Positions 9,697 to 19,113 of a stretch of 64,000 bases of DNA are shown piece by piece. Every line of letters begins with the position of its first letter. Within the stretch, counting starts at the first letter, position 1. The position numbers and the translations under genes are program-made. Location of the stretch: positions 62,001 to 126,000 of the forward strand of contig JADBXZ010000009.1 in NCBI GenBank assembly GCA_020403265.1, written 5' to 3'. This DNA comes from Bacteroidota bacterium. Lineage in GTDB: Bacteria; Bacteroidota; Bacteroidia; B-17B0; Aurantibacillaceae. The notes under the pieces were generated by a model, which worked only from the letters and a program-made list of their open reading frames with translations, did no database searches and was not told the DNA's origin.

Positions 9697-10648
9697 TTTT
9701 AAATACGGTGCCTTTGGGTTGATTAGGATAGAATGAAACTTTAAATTTAGATAACTCACAAAGATAGCTAACAATGTAAAGACCCAATCCACTTCCTTTG
9801 GTTATTCGCGTTTCTTCACTCCCTACTCGATAAAATGGTTTAAAGATATTTTCGCCATCTTCTTTTGGAATTCCGATTCCATTATCTTTTATTAATAGTT
9901 CAGTTTCATCTTTACCTTTATATAATTCCACATTTATTTTAACGTTATCATGTGAATATTTAATAGCGTTATTGATAAGGTTAGTAAGAATTGATATTAC
10001 TGCATTTTCATCTGCAATCAAATGGATATCTGACTGTATCGACAACTCAAGTTGTTTTTTGCTTATTAAATCTGAATAATATCTGTTACAACAATTTGAA
10101 ATGACTTGAGAAAAGTTAATGTTACTTTTATTTAGTTTAAATCCGCCACTGTTAAGTTGATTAGCCAATAGCACATTATCAATTAATTGATTTATGCGTT
10201 CGTTTTCAGTAAGTGCATGCTGTAGTAGTTCTTTTTGTTTTTCGGTATCAAGTTGATGTTTTAGCAGTGTTTGAAGCTGAAGTTTTGTTGCGGCAATAGG
10301 TGTCTTTAGTTCGTGGGTAATACTTAACAGGAAATTGTTTTTTTGTTGAGTTAGTTTATCTTCTCTATCATGTGCCTGTTTTATTTTGAAAATCCCATAT
10401 AATAGTAGTAAAAGGAAAACGGTTCCTTCTCCGACAATCATTAGTGTTTGCTTTAATTTTTTAGCATGCAATTCTTTAACCTGAAAAATTAAATCAGAGT
10501 CATTGGATATGGAAAGTTCTAACAGTTTTTGTTTTTGTTCGATAATACTATTATTCTGTTTTACTAATAAAATTTCCCACCAAATGAATTGCAAAATGAT
10601 ATAGCCAAACACTATACTAAGTATAACTATGCTTCGTTTAGATTTAAT
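9680..10648 (-). CDS. Sensor histidine kinase (membrane-anchored, no adjacent response regulator)
   Basis: H-box SITHELKTPIAATKLQLQ, N-box LINNAIKYS, G-boxes DNGIGIPKEDGENIFKPFYR and GSGLGLYIVSYL. Track start GTG 10612; in-frame extension IKSKRSIVILSI from ATT 10646-10648 gives a better N-terminal TM start. Confidence 0.88.
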   Translation of the reverse strand: MKSKRSIVILSIVFGYIILQFIWWEILLVKQNNSIIEQKQKLLELSISNDSDLIFQVKELHAKKLKQTLMIVGEGTVFLLLLLYGIFKIKQAHDREDKLTQQKNNFLLSITHELKTPIAATKLQLQTLLKHQLDTEKQKELLQHALTENERINQLIDNVLLANQLNSGGFKLNKSNINFSQVISNCCNRYYSDLISKKQLELSIQSDIHLIADENAVISILTNLINNAIKYSHDNVKINVELYKGKDETELLIKDNGIGIPKEDGENIFKPFYRVGSEETRITKGSGLGLYIVSYLCELSKFKVSFYPNQPKGTVFKIECQN

Positions 10649-10670
10649 CTTATTTTAGTCTATGTTCAAG

Positions 10671-13600
10671 TTAATAACCCAAAACAGGTCCTAACCATTT
10701 TTCTATTTTTTCAAAAGTTTCTCCTTTACGTTGAGCGTAATCCTCCACTTGTTCTTTTGTTATTTTTCCTATACCAAAATAATGACTTTGAGGATGAGCA
10801 AAATACAAGCCGCTAACGGCTGCTGTAGGAACCATTGCTAAACTTTCGGTTAATGTTATTCCTGTATTTTTTTCAACATCTAATAATTTCCAAATAGTTA
10901 ACTTCTCTAAATGGTCTGGTTGAGCCGGATAACCTGGAGCAGGACGAATACCATCATACGATTCGTTGATTAGTTCATCATTACTTAATTTTTCATTTTT
11001 GGCATAGCCCCATAGATCTTTTCTAACCTTTTGATGTAAATATTCGGCAAGTGCTTCTGCTAATCTATCGGCTAAAGCCTTTAACATAATGGCACTGTAA
11101 TCATCATGCGCTTTTTCAAATCGGGCAACATGCTCATCAATTCCAAAACCCGTGCTGCAGGCAAATGCACCAATGTAATCTGATTTTTCTTTTGAGTTAA
11201 TAAAATCAGCTAAAGCAACATTGTATTGTCCGGCAGGTTTTTTAGTATTCATTCTGATAGAATGAAATTTTGCTAATTCTTTTCCGGCTTCGTTATAAAC
11301 TTGTATATCGTCATCATTAACCTGATTAGCGGAAAATAAACCCACAACAGCTTTTGCTTCTAACCATTTTTCATTGATTATTTTAGTTAACATACTTTGA
11401 GCATCTGCGAATAATTTTCTTGCCTCTGCTCCGCGTTCCTTATCCTCTAATATTTTTGGGTAAGAGCCCTTCATTTCCCAACTTATAAAAAATGGTGTCC
11501 AGTCAATATAGTCAACTAATGTTTTTAAATCAATGTCATCTATAACTGTAACACCTAGTTGATTAGGTTTAACAATGTTGGTAGTGCTCCAGTCTATTTT
11601 GAATTTATTGGCTCTAGCCTCAGCTAAAGAAATAAATTTATTTTGTGCCTGTGCATTTTTATTTTGTTCACGCACACGTTCATAATCCTTTTTAACATCT
11701 TCAACAAAATTTGCTTTTAAATCTTGACTAATTAAGCTACTTACAACAGGAATTGATTTACTGGCATCATTTACATGTACAACAGGATGTGAATAATGCG
11801 GCGCAACCTTGACTGCTGTATGAACTTTACTTGTTGTAGCCCCTCCTATTAGTAGTGGTATATTAAGACCTCTACGCTCCATTTCTTTTGCTACGTCGAC
11901 CATTTCATCTAAAGACGGAGTAATCAAACCACTTAACCCAATAATATCAACTTTATTTTTAATGGCTTCATCTAAAATTTTTTCTTTAGGAATCATTACG
12001 CCTAAATCAATGATTTCATAATTATTACAAGCCATTACAACACCTACAATATTTTTACCAATATCATGCACATCGCCTTTTACTGTTGCCAATAGAACTT
12101 TGCCGGCAGAGGTGCTGGTTGTCCCTGTTTTTTCTGCTTCCAGATAGGGTTGAAGATAGGCTACCGCTTTCTTCATTACACGGGCACTTTTCACCACTTG
12201 AGGTAAAAACATTTTCCCTTGCCCAAACAAATCACCAACTACATTCATACCATCCATCAAAGGACCTTCAATAATGTGAAGTGTTTTTTCATACTGACTT
12301 CTGCATTCTTCAACATCAGCATCAATATGATCTGTAATACCTTTAACAAGAGAGTAAGTTAAACGTTCTTGAACAGTACCATTTCTCCATTCTTCATTTT
12401 TCTCTTCTTTTGCTTTACCTTTGTTTTTCAGGCTTTCTGCTTTTTCTATTAAACGTTCAGTGGCGTCATCTCTTCTGTTTAATAATACGTCCTCTATTTT
12501 TTCAAGCAAATCTTTTTCAATATCGTCGTATACAACTAATTGAGATGGATTAACAATTCCCATATCCATGCCATTTTTTACAGCATGGTATAGAAAGGCT
12601 GAATGGATGGCTTCTCTTACATGGTCATTGCCTCTGAACGAAAAACTAACATTACTTACACCACCGCTCACTTTTGCATGCGGTAAATTATCTTTAATCC
12701 ATTTGGTGGCATTAAAAAAATCCAGAGCATTCAGTTTATGCTCATCCATTCCCGTAGCCACAGGAAAGATATTAGGATCGAAAATAATATCCTGTGCCGG
12801 GAAATCAACTTTGTTAACAAGTATGTCGTATGCACGTTTACAAATATCAATTCTACGTTGCAGAGTGTCGGCTTGTCCAACTTCATCAAAGGCCATTACA
12901 ATTACCGCAGCGCCATAACTTTTCACAACATTTGCTTGCTCAATAAATTTTTCTTCACCTTCCTTTAATGAAATTGAATTAACGATTCCCTTTCCTTGTA
13001 TACACTTTAAGCCGGCCTCAATAACGTGAAACTTACTGCTATCAATCATAATCGGCACGCGTGCAATATCTGGTTCTGAAGCAATTAAATTTAAGAAGGT
13101 TGTCATTGCTTTTTCAGCATCTAGCATCCCTTCATCCATATTTACATCAATTACTTGTGCTCCTCCTTCTACTTGCTCTCTGGCAACAGCAAGCGCTTCT
13201 TCATAGCGTTCTTCAATAATCAGTTTAGCGAATTTTTTACTGCCTGTTACGTTTGTACGCTCCCCTACATTCATGAAATTACTTTCAGGACGCAGTGTTA
13301 CAGGTTCTAAACCGCTTAAATGCATTAGCTCATTTGCTTTATTTTTTTTGTGAGGTGGATAATTTTTTGCCAGTTCAGAAATGCGCTTGATATGGGCCGG
13401 AGTGGTTCCACAACATCCACCAACAATATTTAGAAAACCTGCTTTTAGAAAATCTTCAATCTGGTGACCCATTTGATGAGCGTCTTCATCATATTCTCCA
13501 AATTGATTTGGTAAACCAGCATTAGGATATGCACTTACATAAAATTCAGATTTATTTGCCAACTCTTCTAAATACGGACGCATGTCTTTAGCACCTAATG

Positions 13601-14336
13601 CACAATTTAAACCTATACTCAATAAATCAACATGTGAAACGGAATTTAAAAAAGCTTCGGTAGTCTGTCCGGATAGGGTACGCCCACTGGCATCCGTAAT
13701 TGTTCCACTAACCATTACAGGCATCTTTATGTTCCGTTCTTTGCAAACATTTTGTATGGCCATTAATGCAGCTTTGGCATTAAGTGTATCAAAAATTGTT
13801 TCGATTAACAATAAGTCAACACCACCATCAAGTAGACCTTTTACCTGCTCTGTGTATGCAGTAACCATTTCATCCCAACTTACAGCGCGATATCCTGGAT
13901 TGTTTACGTCTGGGGAAATAGAAAGTGTACGATTAGTTGGTCCCATAGCTCCGGCCACGAATCTTGGTTTAGTTGGGTCTTTGGCAGTATATTTATCAGC
14001 CGCAACTCGAGCAACTTTAGCAGCAGCAACATTTAAATCGTAAACAATGTGTTGCATGTCGTAATCTGCCATGGCAATTGTGGTGCCGCTAAAACTGTTC
14101 GTTTCAATAATATCGGCACCTGCCTCTAAATACTGTGAGTGTATTTCTTCAATCACATCTGGGCGGGTGATACATAACAAATCATTGTTACCCTTCACAT
14201 CTTTGTGGAAGTTTTTAAATTGTTCTCCTCTAAAGTCTTCTTCACTCAATTTGTATTGTTGTATTAAGGAGCCCATGGCGCCATCAATTACCAATATTCT
14301 TTTTTCAAGTTCAGTGTATATGTTAGGTTTGCTCAT
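10671..14336 (-). CDS. metH: Cobalamin-dependent methionine synthase
   Basis: 1221 aa; homocysteine-binding, pterin-binding ([14 protein letters not shown]), B12-binding ([14 protein letters not shown]) and activation ([12 protein letters not shown]) domains all present. Confidence 0.97.
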   Translation of the reverse strand: MSKPNIYTELEKRILVIDGAMGSLIQQYKLSEEDFRGEQFKNFHKDVKGNNDLLCITRPDVIEEIHSQYLEAGADIIETNSFSGTTIAMADYDMQHIVYDLNVAAAKVARVAADKYTAKDPTKPRFVAGAMGPTNRTLSISPDVNNPGYRAVSWDEMVTAYTEQVKGLLDGGVDLLLIETIFDTLNAKAALMAIQNVCKERNIKMPVMVSGTITDASGRTLSGQTTEAFLNSVSHVDLLSIGLNCALGAKDMRPYLEELANKSEFYVSAYPNAGLPNQFGEYDEDAHQMGHQIEDFLKAGFLNIVGGCCGTTPAHIKRISELAKNYPPHKKNKANELMHLSGLEPVTLRPESNFMNVGERTNVTGSKKFAKLIIEERYEEALAVAREQVEGGAQVIDVNMDEGMLDAEKAMTTFLNLIASEPDIARVPIMIDSSKFHVIEAGLKCIQGKGIVNSISLKEGEEKFIEQANVVKSYGAAVIVMAFDEVGQADTLQRRIDICKRAYDILVNKVDFPAQDIIFDPNIFPVATGMDEHKLNALDFFNATKWIKDNLPHAKVSGGVSNVSFSFRGNDHVREAIHSAFLYHAVKNGMDMGIVNPSQLVVYDDIEKDLLEKIEDVLLNRRDDATERLIEKAESLKNKGKAKEEKNEEWRNGTVQERLTYSLVKGITDHIDADVEECRSQYEKTLHIIEGPLMDGMNVVGDLFGQGKMFLPQVVKSARVMKKAVAYLQPYLEAEKTGTTSTSAGKVLLATVKGDVHDIGKNIVGVVMACNNYEIIDLGVMIPKEKILDEAIKNKVDIIGLSGLITPSLDEMVDVAKEMERRGLNIPLLIGGATTSKVHTAVKVAPHYSHPVVHVNDASKSIPVVSSLISQDLKANFVEDVKKDYERVREQNKNAQAQNKFISLAEARANKFKIDWSTTNIVKPNQLGVTVIDDIDLKTLVDYIDWTPFFISWEMKGSYPKILEDKERGAEARKLFADAQSMLTKIINEKWLEAKAVVGLFSANQVNDDDIQVYNEAGKELAKFHSIRMNTKKPAGQYNVALADFINSKEKSDYIGAFACSTGFGIDEHVARFEKAHDDYSAIMLKALADRLAEALAEYLHQKVRKDLWGYAKNEKLSNDELINESYDGIRPAPGYPAQPDHLEKLTIWKLLDVEKNTGITLTESLAMVPTAAVSGLYFAHPQSHYFGIGKITKEQVEDYAQRKGETFEKIEKWLGPVLGY

Positions 14337-14353
14337 AATATGTTTAATTAAAA

Positions 14354-14514
14354 ATGTCCGATGAAATGTCCGATGAATTCGTATTTAAAATGTCCGATGA
14401 AAATATCTCAAAACCCTTGAATTTATTGGTGCATCAAGGCTATCTATTAAAATAATGTCCGATGAAATGTCCGATGAAATGTCCGATGAAATGTCCGATG
14501 AAATGTCCGATGAA
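14354..14514. repeat. 12-bp repeat ATGTCCGATGAA, 8 exact copies in 3 clusters (2+1+5)
   Basis: Copies at 14354-14377 (x2), 14390-14401 (x1), 14455-14514 (x5 in tandem), read directly; lies between the AlbA_2 gene stop and metH. Confidence 0.97.
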
Positions 14515-14521
14515 ATCTTCA

Positions 14522-15844
14522 TTATTTATTCAGTTTGTAAATGGTGAATTGTTTATTTGGCCCCTCTTTTGTTATATATCCTAATTCTACTAATTCATTC
14601 AAATCTCTGTAAGCAGTTTTTTCGTTAGTTTTATTAATTACCTGATAAGTTGAGTTATTAATATCACCATGTTCTTTTAAATAGCTTAAGGTATTAACTT
14701 GTCTGCTATTTAATTTTTGGTTCGATTCATGGCTTATTTTTTTACCAAAAATTGTAAGCTGTGTTCCCCCACTGATAGCTTCAAATAGTGGTTCTTTTCC
14801 GCTTACTGTTTTGCACAATTCAACTATGTTTAGTGTGCCTCTGCCCCAAGCTTCAATTAAACCTGCTTTGTAAAAAATTTCTGCTACTTTTGGATTATTA
14901 GGCCTGGAAGGATGTTTCTTTTTTAAATCATCAATAGAAATATCTTCATGCAAGTTTCCATCGTTCCAAAAAATTAGTTTGTTTTCATACACACTAATTA
15001 AAGTTGAATTACCGCTATAATCTCGATGAACAATAGCGTTTAATATAGCTTCACGAATGGCTGCATACGGATAGGGCCACTCTTCTTTGCGGTAAATGCC
15101 TTGATATCTTATGAGTGAAGGAAAATATTTTTTATCAAGTAGTTCAATTGTTTGTTCAGTAACATCAATTAAATTTCCTGTAATTTCATCTTGAAACAAT
15201 AAATCATCATCTGTTTTTCCAAACTTTCCAATCTTAACAGAAGCACCTAAATAGTATTTTTGAGGGTCTTTCCCAAATAACAAAATGGCGGCTCGTTTTA
15301 ATTTTTTGCCTTCAAATAAATTCAAATTACTTAAAACGGCATGTGTACCTCGCTCTTGAGAAATACTTTTTAAGCGCAAACTATTTACGGCTAATTTTTT
15401 AAAGTTCTGGATAGCCTTTGTATCAATATCTTTAATGGTTGCGTTTGGTTCAGGCATTATGTCCCAAGTTTTGCCCGATTTTTTGAGTAGAAATTGTTCT
15501 AATGCTTTGCCTTTAAGCTCTTGCTTTGTAGCACCGCTTCTATAATAGTATTTGCCATTTAAAGAAATAGGAACGGTGTATTTAGGAACTTTAATTTCGA
15601 TGTACTGGATTTTGTTTTTGTGTTTTAGATTTACATCGCAAATAACACCCAAATGTTGCACTAATTTATTAGGAATATCTTCTAATAATTTAAGTGTTTT
15701 ATTCTTTAAGCCAACGTATTTTCCACTATCATCAATACCAATATAAATTTTACCGCCATTAGCATTGCAAAAACCGGCTACCCACTTTAAACATTCGTCA
15801 TGCCAAGCTTCTTTATATTCTATATTTTGGTTCTCTTTATTCAT
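14522..15844 (-). CDS. AlbA_2 (Schlafen-like) domain / ATP-binding transcriptional-regulator-type protein with C-terminal winged helix
   Basis: NIEYKEAWHDECLKWVAGFCNANGGKIYIGIDDSGKYVGL (AlbA_2), AIREAILNAIVHRDYS and FWNDGNL (GHKL-like C-terminal part), C-terminal HTH NKTNEKTAYRDLNELVELGYI. Confidence 0.88.
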   Translation of the reverse strand: MNKENQNIEYKEAWHDECLKWVAGFCNANGGKIYIGIDDSGKYVGLKNKTLKLLEDIPNKLVQHLGVICDVNLKHKNKIQYIEIKVPKYTVPISLNGKYYYRSGATKQELKGKALEQFLLKKSGKTWDIMPEPNATIKDIDTKAIQNFKKLAVNSLRLKSISQERGTHAVLSNLNLFEGKKLKRAAILLFGKDPQKYYLGASVKIGKFGKTDDDLLFQDEITGNLIDVTEQTIELLDKKYFPSLIRYQGIYRKEEWPYPYAAIREAILNAIVHRDYSGNSTLISVYENKLIFWNDGNLHEDISIDDLKKKHPSRPNNPKVAEIFYKAGLIEAWGRGTLNIVELCKTVSGKEPLFEAISGGTQLTIFGKKISHESNQKLNSRQVNTLSYLKEHGDINNSTYQVINKTNEKTAYRDLNELVELGYITKEGPNKQFTIYKLNK

Positions 15845-15878
15845 AAAAAAATCCCTACTGTTTTTATCAGAAGGGATT
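15845..15878 (-). terminator. Intrinsic terminator between the SAM-I aptamer and the AlbA_2 gene start
   Basis: Minus strand AATCCCTTCTGATAAAAACAGTAGGGATTTTTTT: stem ATCCCT/AGGGAT then U-tract ending right at the ATG (15844). Confidence 0.85.
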
Positions 15879-15911
15879 AGTATTTTTATTTGATTTGTAC
15901 TAAATTGTTTC

Positions 15912-16086
15912 TGACTTATTTATTGAAGCTAATGCTTCATCACGATTTACCACCTTCTTTTAAAAGTTAGATTTTATATTTTAGAATTAAGATTTATACT
16001 TCTTACTTCTAAAATTGGACTTCTTAAATTAAAAAGGGTTGGGAAGACTTCACCGGGCGTGTCCCTCTGTCTTTCTGAATAAGTGT
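15912..16086 (-). ncRNA. SAM-I (S-box) riboswitch aptamer
   Basis: Minus strand ACTTATTCAGAAAGACAGAGGGACACGCCCGGTGAAGTCTTCCCAACCC...GAAGGTGGTAAATCGTGATGAAGCATTAGCTTCAATAAATAAGT. Matches S-box landmarks: AGAGGGA...GCCC..TGAAG, CAACC, AAGGTG.TAAATC, P4 hairpin TGAAGC/GCTTCA, P1 ACTTATT/AATAAGT, P2 AAGAC/GTCTT. Confidence 0.92.
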
Positions 16087-16165
16087 TAAAGAACGAACCA
16101 CAAATATACGAATCATTCTTTAAATTTTAGGATTTAAAGCTTAATTTCGGTTAAAATTTTAGATA

Positions 16166-16585
16166 ATGTTTTTAAAAAGCTGGATTATTATTTGCTGTGT
16201 TTTTCTGCTAAAAACAGGAAATGCTCAAAGTACTAAACAGGTTATTGACCTCATGAAAGAACAGGAGAAGGCATGGAATGAAGGGAATATAGAGGGATTT
16301 ATGAAGTACTATTGGAAAAGTGATAGCCTTAAATTTATTGGAAGTAAAGGAATTACATACGGTTGGGAGAAGACCCTGACGAATTATAAGAAGAGCTATC
16401 CAAATGTTGAAGCTATGGGTAAATTGAGGTTTAGTATATTGGAATGCACGCAATTGGGTAAAAGGGCAATATATGTGATTGGAAAATGGGAATTAGCAAA
16501 GGAGAAGCCGTCCGGCGGCCATTTTACGCTGCTTTGGAAAAGAATTGATGGTAAATGGGTTATTGTTTCTGATCACACAAGTTAA
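16166..16585 (+). CDS. NTF2-like / DUF4440-type small secreted protein
   Basis: Signal peptide then QVIDLMKEQEKAWNEGNIEGFMKYYWKSDSLKFIG...GHFTLLWKRIDGKWVIVSDHTS. Confidence 0.8.
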   Translation: MFLKSWIIICCVFLLKTGNAQSTKQVIDLMKEQEKAWNEGNIEGFMKYYWKSDSLKFIGSKGITYGWEKTLTNYKKSYPNVEAMGKLRFSILECTQLGKRAIYVIGKWELAKEKPSGGHFTLLWKRIDGKWVIVSDHTS

Positions 16586-17406
16586 TGGATCTAAAACCTA
16601 CATACGTTTTTGCACTCCAGCAAGAGGCATATCCTTTTATCGAGCAATTAAAGGTTAAACAGATTCATCAACAAAAAAACATAAGATTGTACGCAAATGA
16701 TCATAGCTTTTTGTTGATAACCGGTATTGGAAGCATAGCTTGTAGCACAGCGGTAGGCTGGTTTTTGGCACTTCACAAAAATGTTGTGATGTGGAACATT
16801 GGCTGTGCGGCATCGCAGGCGAATCTCCATAAATGGCAACGTATCATAGAAGTTAAGAACAAAGAACTTACTTTTTACCCTGAACTAATTGGTAAATCTG
16901 AGTTTGAACTAAATTCGTTAAATACTGTAAGTGATTTTGTTGGAGTTGAAGATCTTATGAGTTATGGTAATGAATTGGTTGATATGGAGGGCATTTCATT
17001 TGCAAAAGCAGCCCAACTATTTTTAAATTCCAATCAAATACAAATTTTTAAATGGGTTAGTGATGCCGGACATAAAGATTTTTATAAGGATGGAACCTGG
17101 TTCAAAAAATATGAAAGACAAATCCCCGAAATAATAACTGTCGTTGACCTGGAAACGAAATTGATCTCAACGGAGGTGAATGCGATTTTTAAAAATACCA
17201 ATCAGTTTGTAAGTAAAATTGATAATTTACTAAAACTTTCATTTACACAAAAAGAACAACTAAATAAAGCCTGCTTGTGTTTTTTGGCTTATAAGACAGA
17301 GTTACAGTTAGCAGAGTTAATTGAAGAATTTACAGACAGCGTTGAAAACATTTCTCAACGTAAGAGTTTATTAAACCAACTTTTAGAAAAGTTAAGACAT
17401 GTTTAA
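16585..17406 (+). CDS. Nucleoside phosphorylase/nucleosidase-like protein (MTAN/futalosine hydrolase fold suspected)
   Basis: LLITGIGSIACSTAVGWFL, NIGCAAS, VDMEGISFAKAAQ pattern resembles the PNP_UDP_1 superfamily; sequence divergent. Confidence 0.6.
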   Translation: MDLKPTYVFALQQEAYPFIEQLKVKQIHQQKNIRLYANDHSFLLITGIGSIACSTAVGWFLALHKNVVMWNIGCAASQANLHKWQRIIEVKNKELTFYPELIGKSEFELNSLNTVSDFVGVEDLMSYGNELVDMEGISFAKAAQLFLNSNQIQIFKWVSDAGHKDFYKDGTWFKKYERQIPEIITVVDLETKLISTEVNAIFKNTNQFVSKIDNLLKLSFTQKEQLNKACLCFLAYKTELQLAELIEEFTDSVENISQRKSLLNQLLEKLRHV

Positions 17407-18388
17407 GCAGTTTATATATATTGAAAAGCAAATCGCTGAACATGAGAATACTAAACGAGTTTTAACAAAGTTTACAGACGCTAAAATTGTTTACATTGAT
17501 CATTATAAAGATGTATTTAATCAAAGTGGTTCTGAGTGGCGTTTACAGAAACAAGCTCAAAAGTTAATTCTGGCAAAACGCACGGATCACTTCTATTACA
17601 AAGGCTCAAACGTTACTCCGGATTTCGGATTTAAAAATTTTTATTACAATACACTGGCATTGAATTGTGTTTACGATTGTGACTATTGTTATTTACAAGG
17701 TTTATTTTCATCAGCTCATTTTGTACTATTTGTAAATAACGAAGATTTTATCTCTGAAACAATTAAACTGATTAACCAAAGCAGCGAACAAGTTTATTTA
17801 GCACTTTCATACGATACAGATTTATTAGCCATTGAAAATTGGTTGCCGTATTGTAAAACCTGGATTGATTTTGCAGCCAGCCAACAAAATTTAACAATCG
17901 AGATTAGAACAAAAAGCGCAAATTATAAGTCTTTAGAATATTGTAAGCCTGTTGATAACGTAGTTTTAGCATGGACACTCTCGCCTCAAGAAATTATTAA
18001 CCTAAACGAGGCCAAAACGCCTTCATTAATTCAGAGATTAAAAGCAATTAAAGCATTTCAAACATTAGGTTGGAAAATAAGGTTATGTTTTGATCCACTA
18101 CTAATTGTAAAAAATTGGAGGGCTTATTATAAGGAAATGCTAAAATTGCTCCAGCAAGAAATTGATATTGATAAAATTGACACAATAAGTTTGGGAGTAT
18201 TTAGAATGAACAAATTGTTTTTAAAGAATATGCAAAGGCGGAGAGAAGATACCTCAGTACTTTATTATCCATATGAGCTAAATGAAGATATATATACTTA
18301 CAACAAATATGAGAAAGAGGAGCTCCAAAATTATTTAATAGAACAATTATTAAATATTAATGCTAATTTTAGGATAGAAATAATTTAA
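17399..18388 (+). CDS. Spore photoproduct lyase-family radical SAM protein
   Basis: CX3CX2C cluster motif in YNTLALNCVYDCDYCYLQGLF; SPL-like architecture. Confidence 0.82.
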   Translation: MFKQFIYIEKQIAEHENTKRVLTKFTDAKIVYIDHYKDVFNQSGSEWRLQKQAQKLILAKRTDHFYYKGSNVTPDFGFKNFYYNTLALNCVYDCDYCYLQGLFSSAHFVLFVNNEDFISETIKLINQSSEQVYLALSYDTDLLAIENWLPYCKTWIDFAASQQNLTIEIRTKSANYKSLEYCKPVDNVVLAWTLSPQEIINLNEAKTPSLIQRLKAIKAFQTLGWKIRLCFDPLLIVKNWRAYYKEMLKLLQQEIDIDKIDTISLGVFRMNKLFLKNMQRRREDTSVLYYPYELNEDIYTYNKYEKEELQNYLIEQLLNINANFRIEII

Positions 18389-19086
18389 TGAGCAATCATG
18401 TATTAATTACCGGACACAGTAAAGGTGTTGGAAAAAAGGTGGCAGAAATGTTACTTCTAAAAAATTATCAAGTTACTGGCATTGCCAGAAGTATGCTGCC
18501 TGAACACCATAATCTTACTCAGTTTTCGGCAGATTTAAGCGTTGAAAATGAAATCAATAAGGTTTGTAATTACTTAAATAATAAGAAGTTTAACGTTGTA
18601 TTATTAAACGCCGGTTTTAACCGAATTAAGCCTGCTGAGAGCTATTCAATTGATGAAATTATCAGAATCACAAACGTTAACTACACCTCACAAGCTGCTA
18701 TTTTAAATGCCTGTTTACCGGCTTTACTAAACAACAAAGGGAGAGTAATTGGCATGGGAAGTATTTCCGGTAAGGAAGTTGCCCGTTGGAATAATTTTTA
18801 TGGTGCTTCAAAAGCATCCATGAATCATTTGTTGAACAACTATTTTGAGCAATACCGAAAACAAAACTTAAAGGTTACTACAATTGTTCCTGATATTATT
18901 AATTCTGAGTTTTACCAAGAGCAGGATTTTGAACCTTCAACCAATGACGATGCTTATATCAATGTTAATGATATAGCAGAACTCATAGTTGATCTAATTG
19001 AATCAAAAAAGAATTACAATCTAAATGAAATTGTAATTAAGCCTCAACGTTTTGAGATAAACAGAAAAAAAACTGATTCAAAATAA
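18388..19086 (+). CDS. Short-chain dehydrogenase/reductase
   Basis: ITGHSKGVGKKVAEML, LNAGFN, YGASKASMNHL (YxxxK). Confidence 0.88.
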   Translation: MSNHVLITGHSKGVGKKVAEMLLLKNYQVTGIARSMLPEHHNLTQFSADLSVENEINKVCNYLNNKKFNVVLLNAGFNRIKPAESYSIDEIIRITNVNYTSQAAILNACLPALLNNKGRVIGMGSISGKEVARWNNFYGASKASMNHLLNNYFEQYRKQNLKVTTIVPDIINSEFYQEQDFEPSTNDDAYINVNDIAELIVDLIESKKNYNLNEIVIKPQRFEINRKKTDSK

Positions 19087-19113
19087 ACCCAGCAAGGTTT
19101 TTTGGTTTCGGAT

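Noticed and set aside
13582-14043. 153-aa plus-strand ORF antisense to metH (and other antisense ORFs such as 12568-12918, 14071-14364)
   Set aside because: Fully inside a well-supported CDS on the opposite strand; low-complexity composition typical of antisense shadow frames.
14354-14514. CRISPR-like array or (MSDE)n mini-protein
   Set aside because: Units are 12 bp with no unique spacers, so not CRISPR; the plus-strand (MSDE)n frame ends shortly after the repeats and has no supporting start signals.
16166-19086. Sporulation-related locus because of the spore-photoproduct-lyase-like gene
   Set aside because: No other sporulation genes and gene content is Gram-negative Bacteroidota; only the enzyme family resemblance is claimed.
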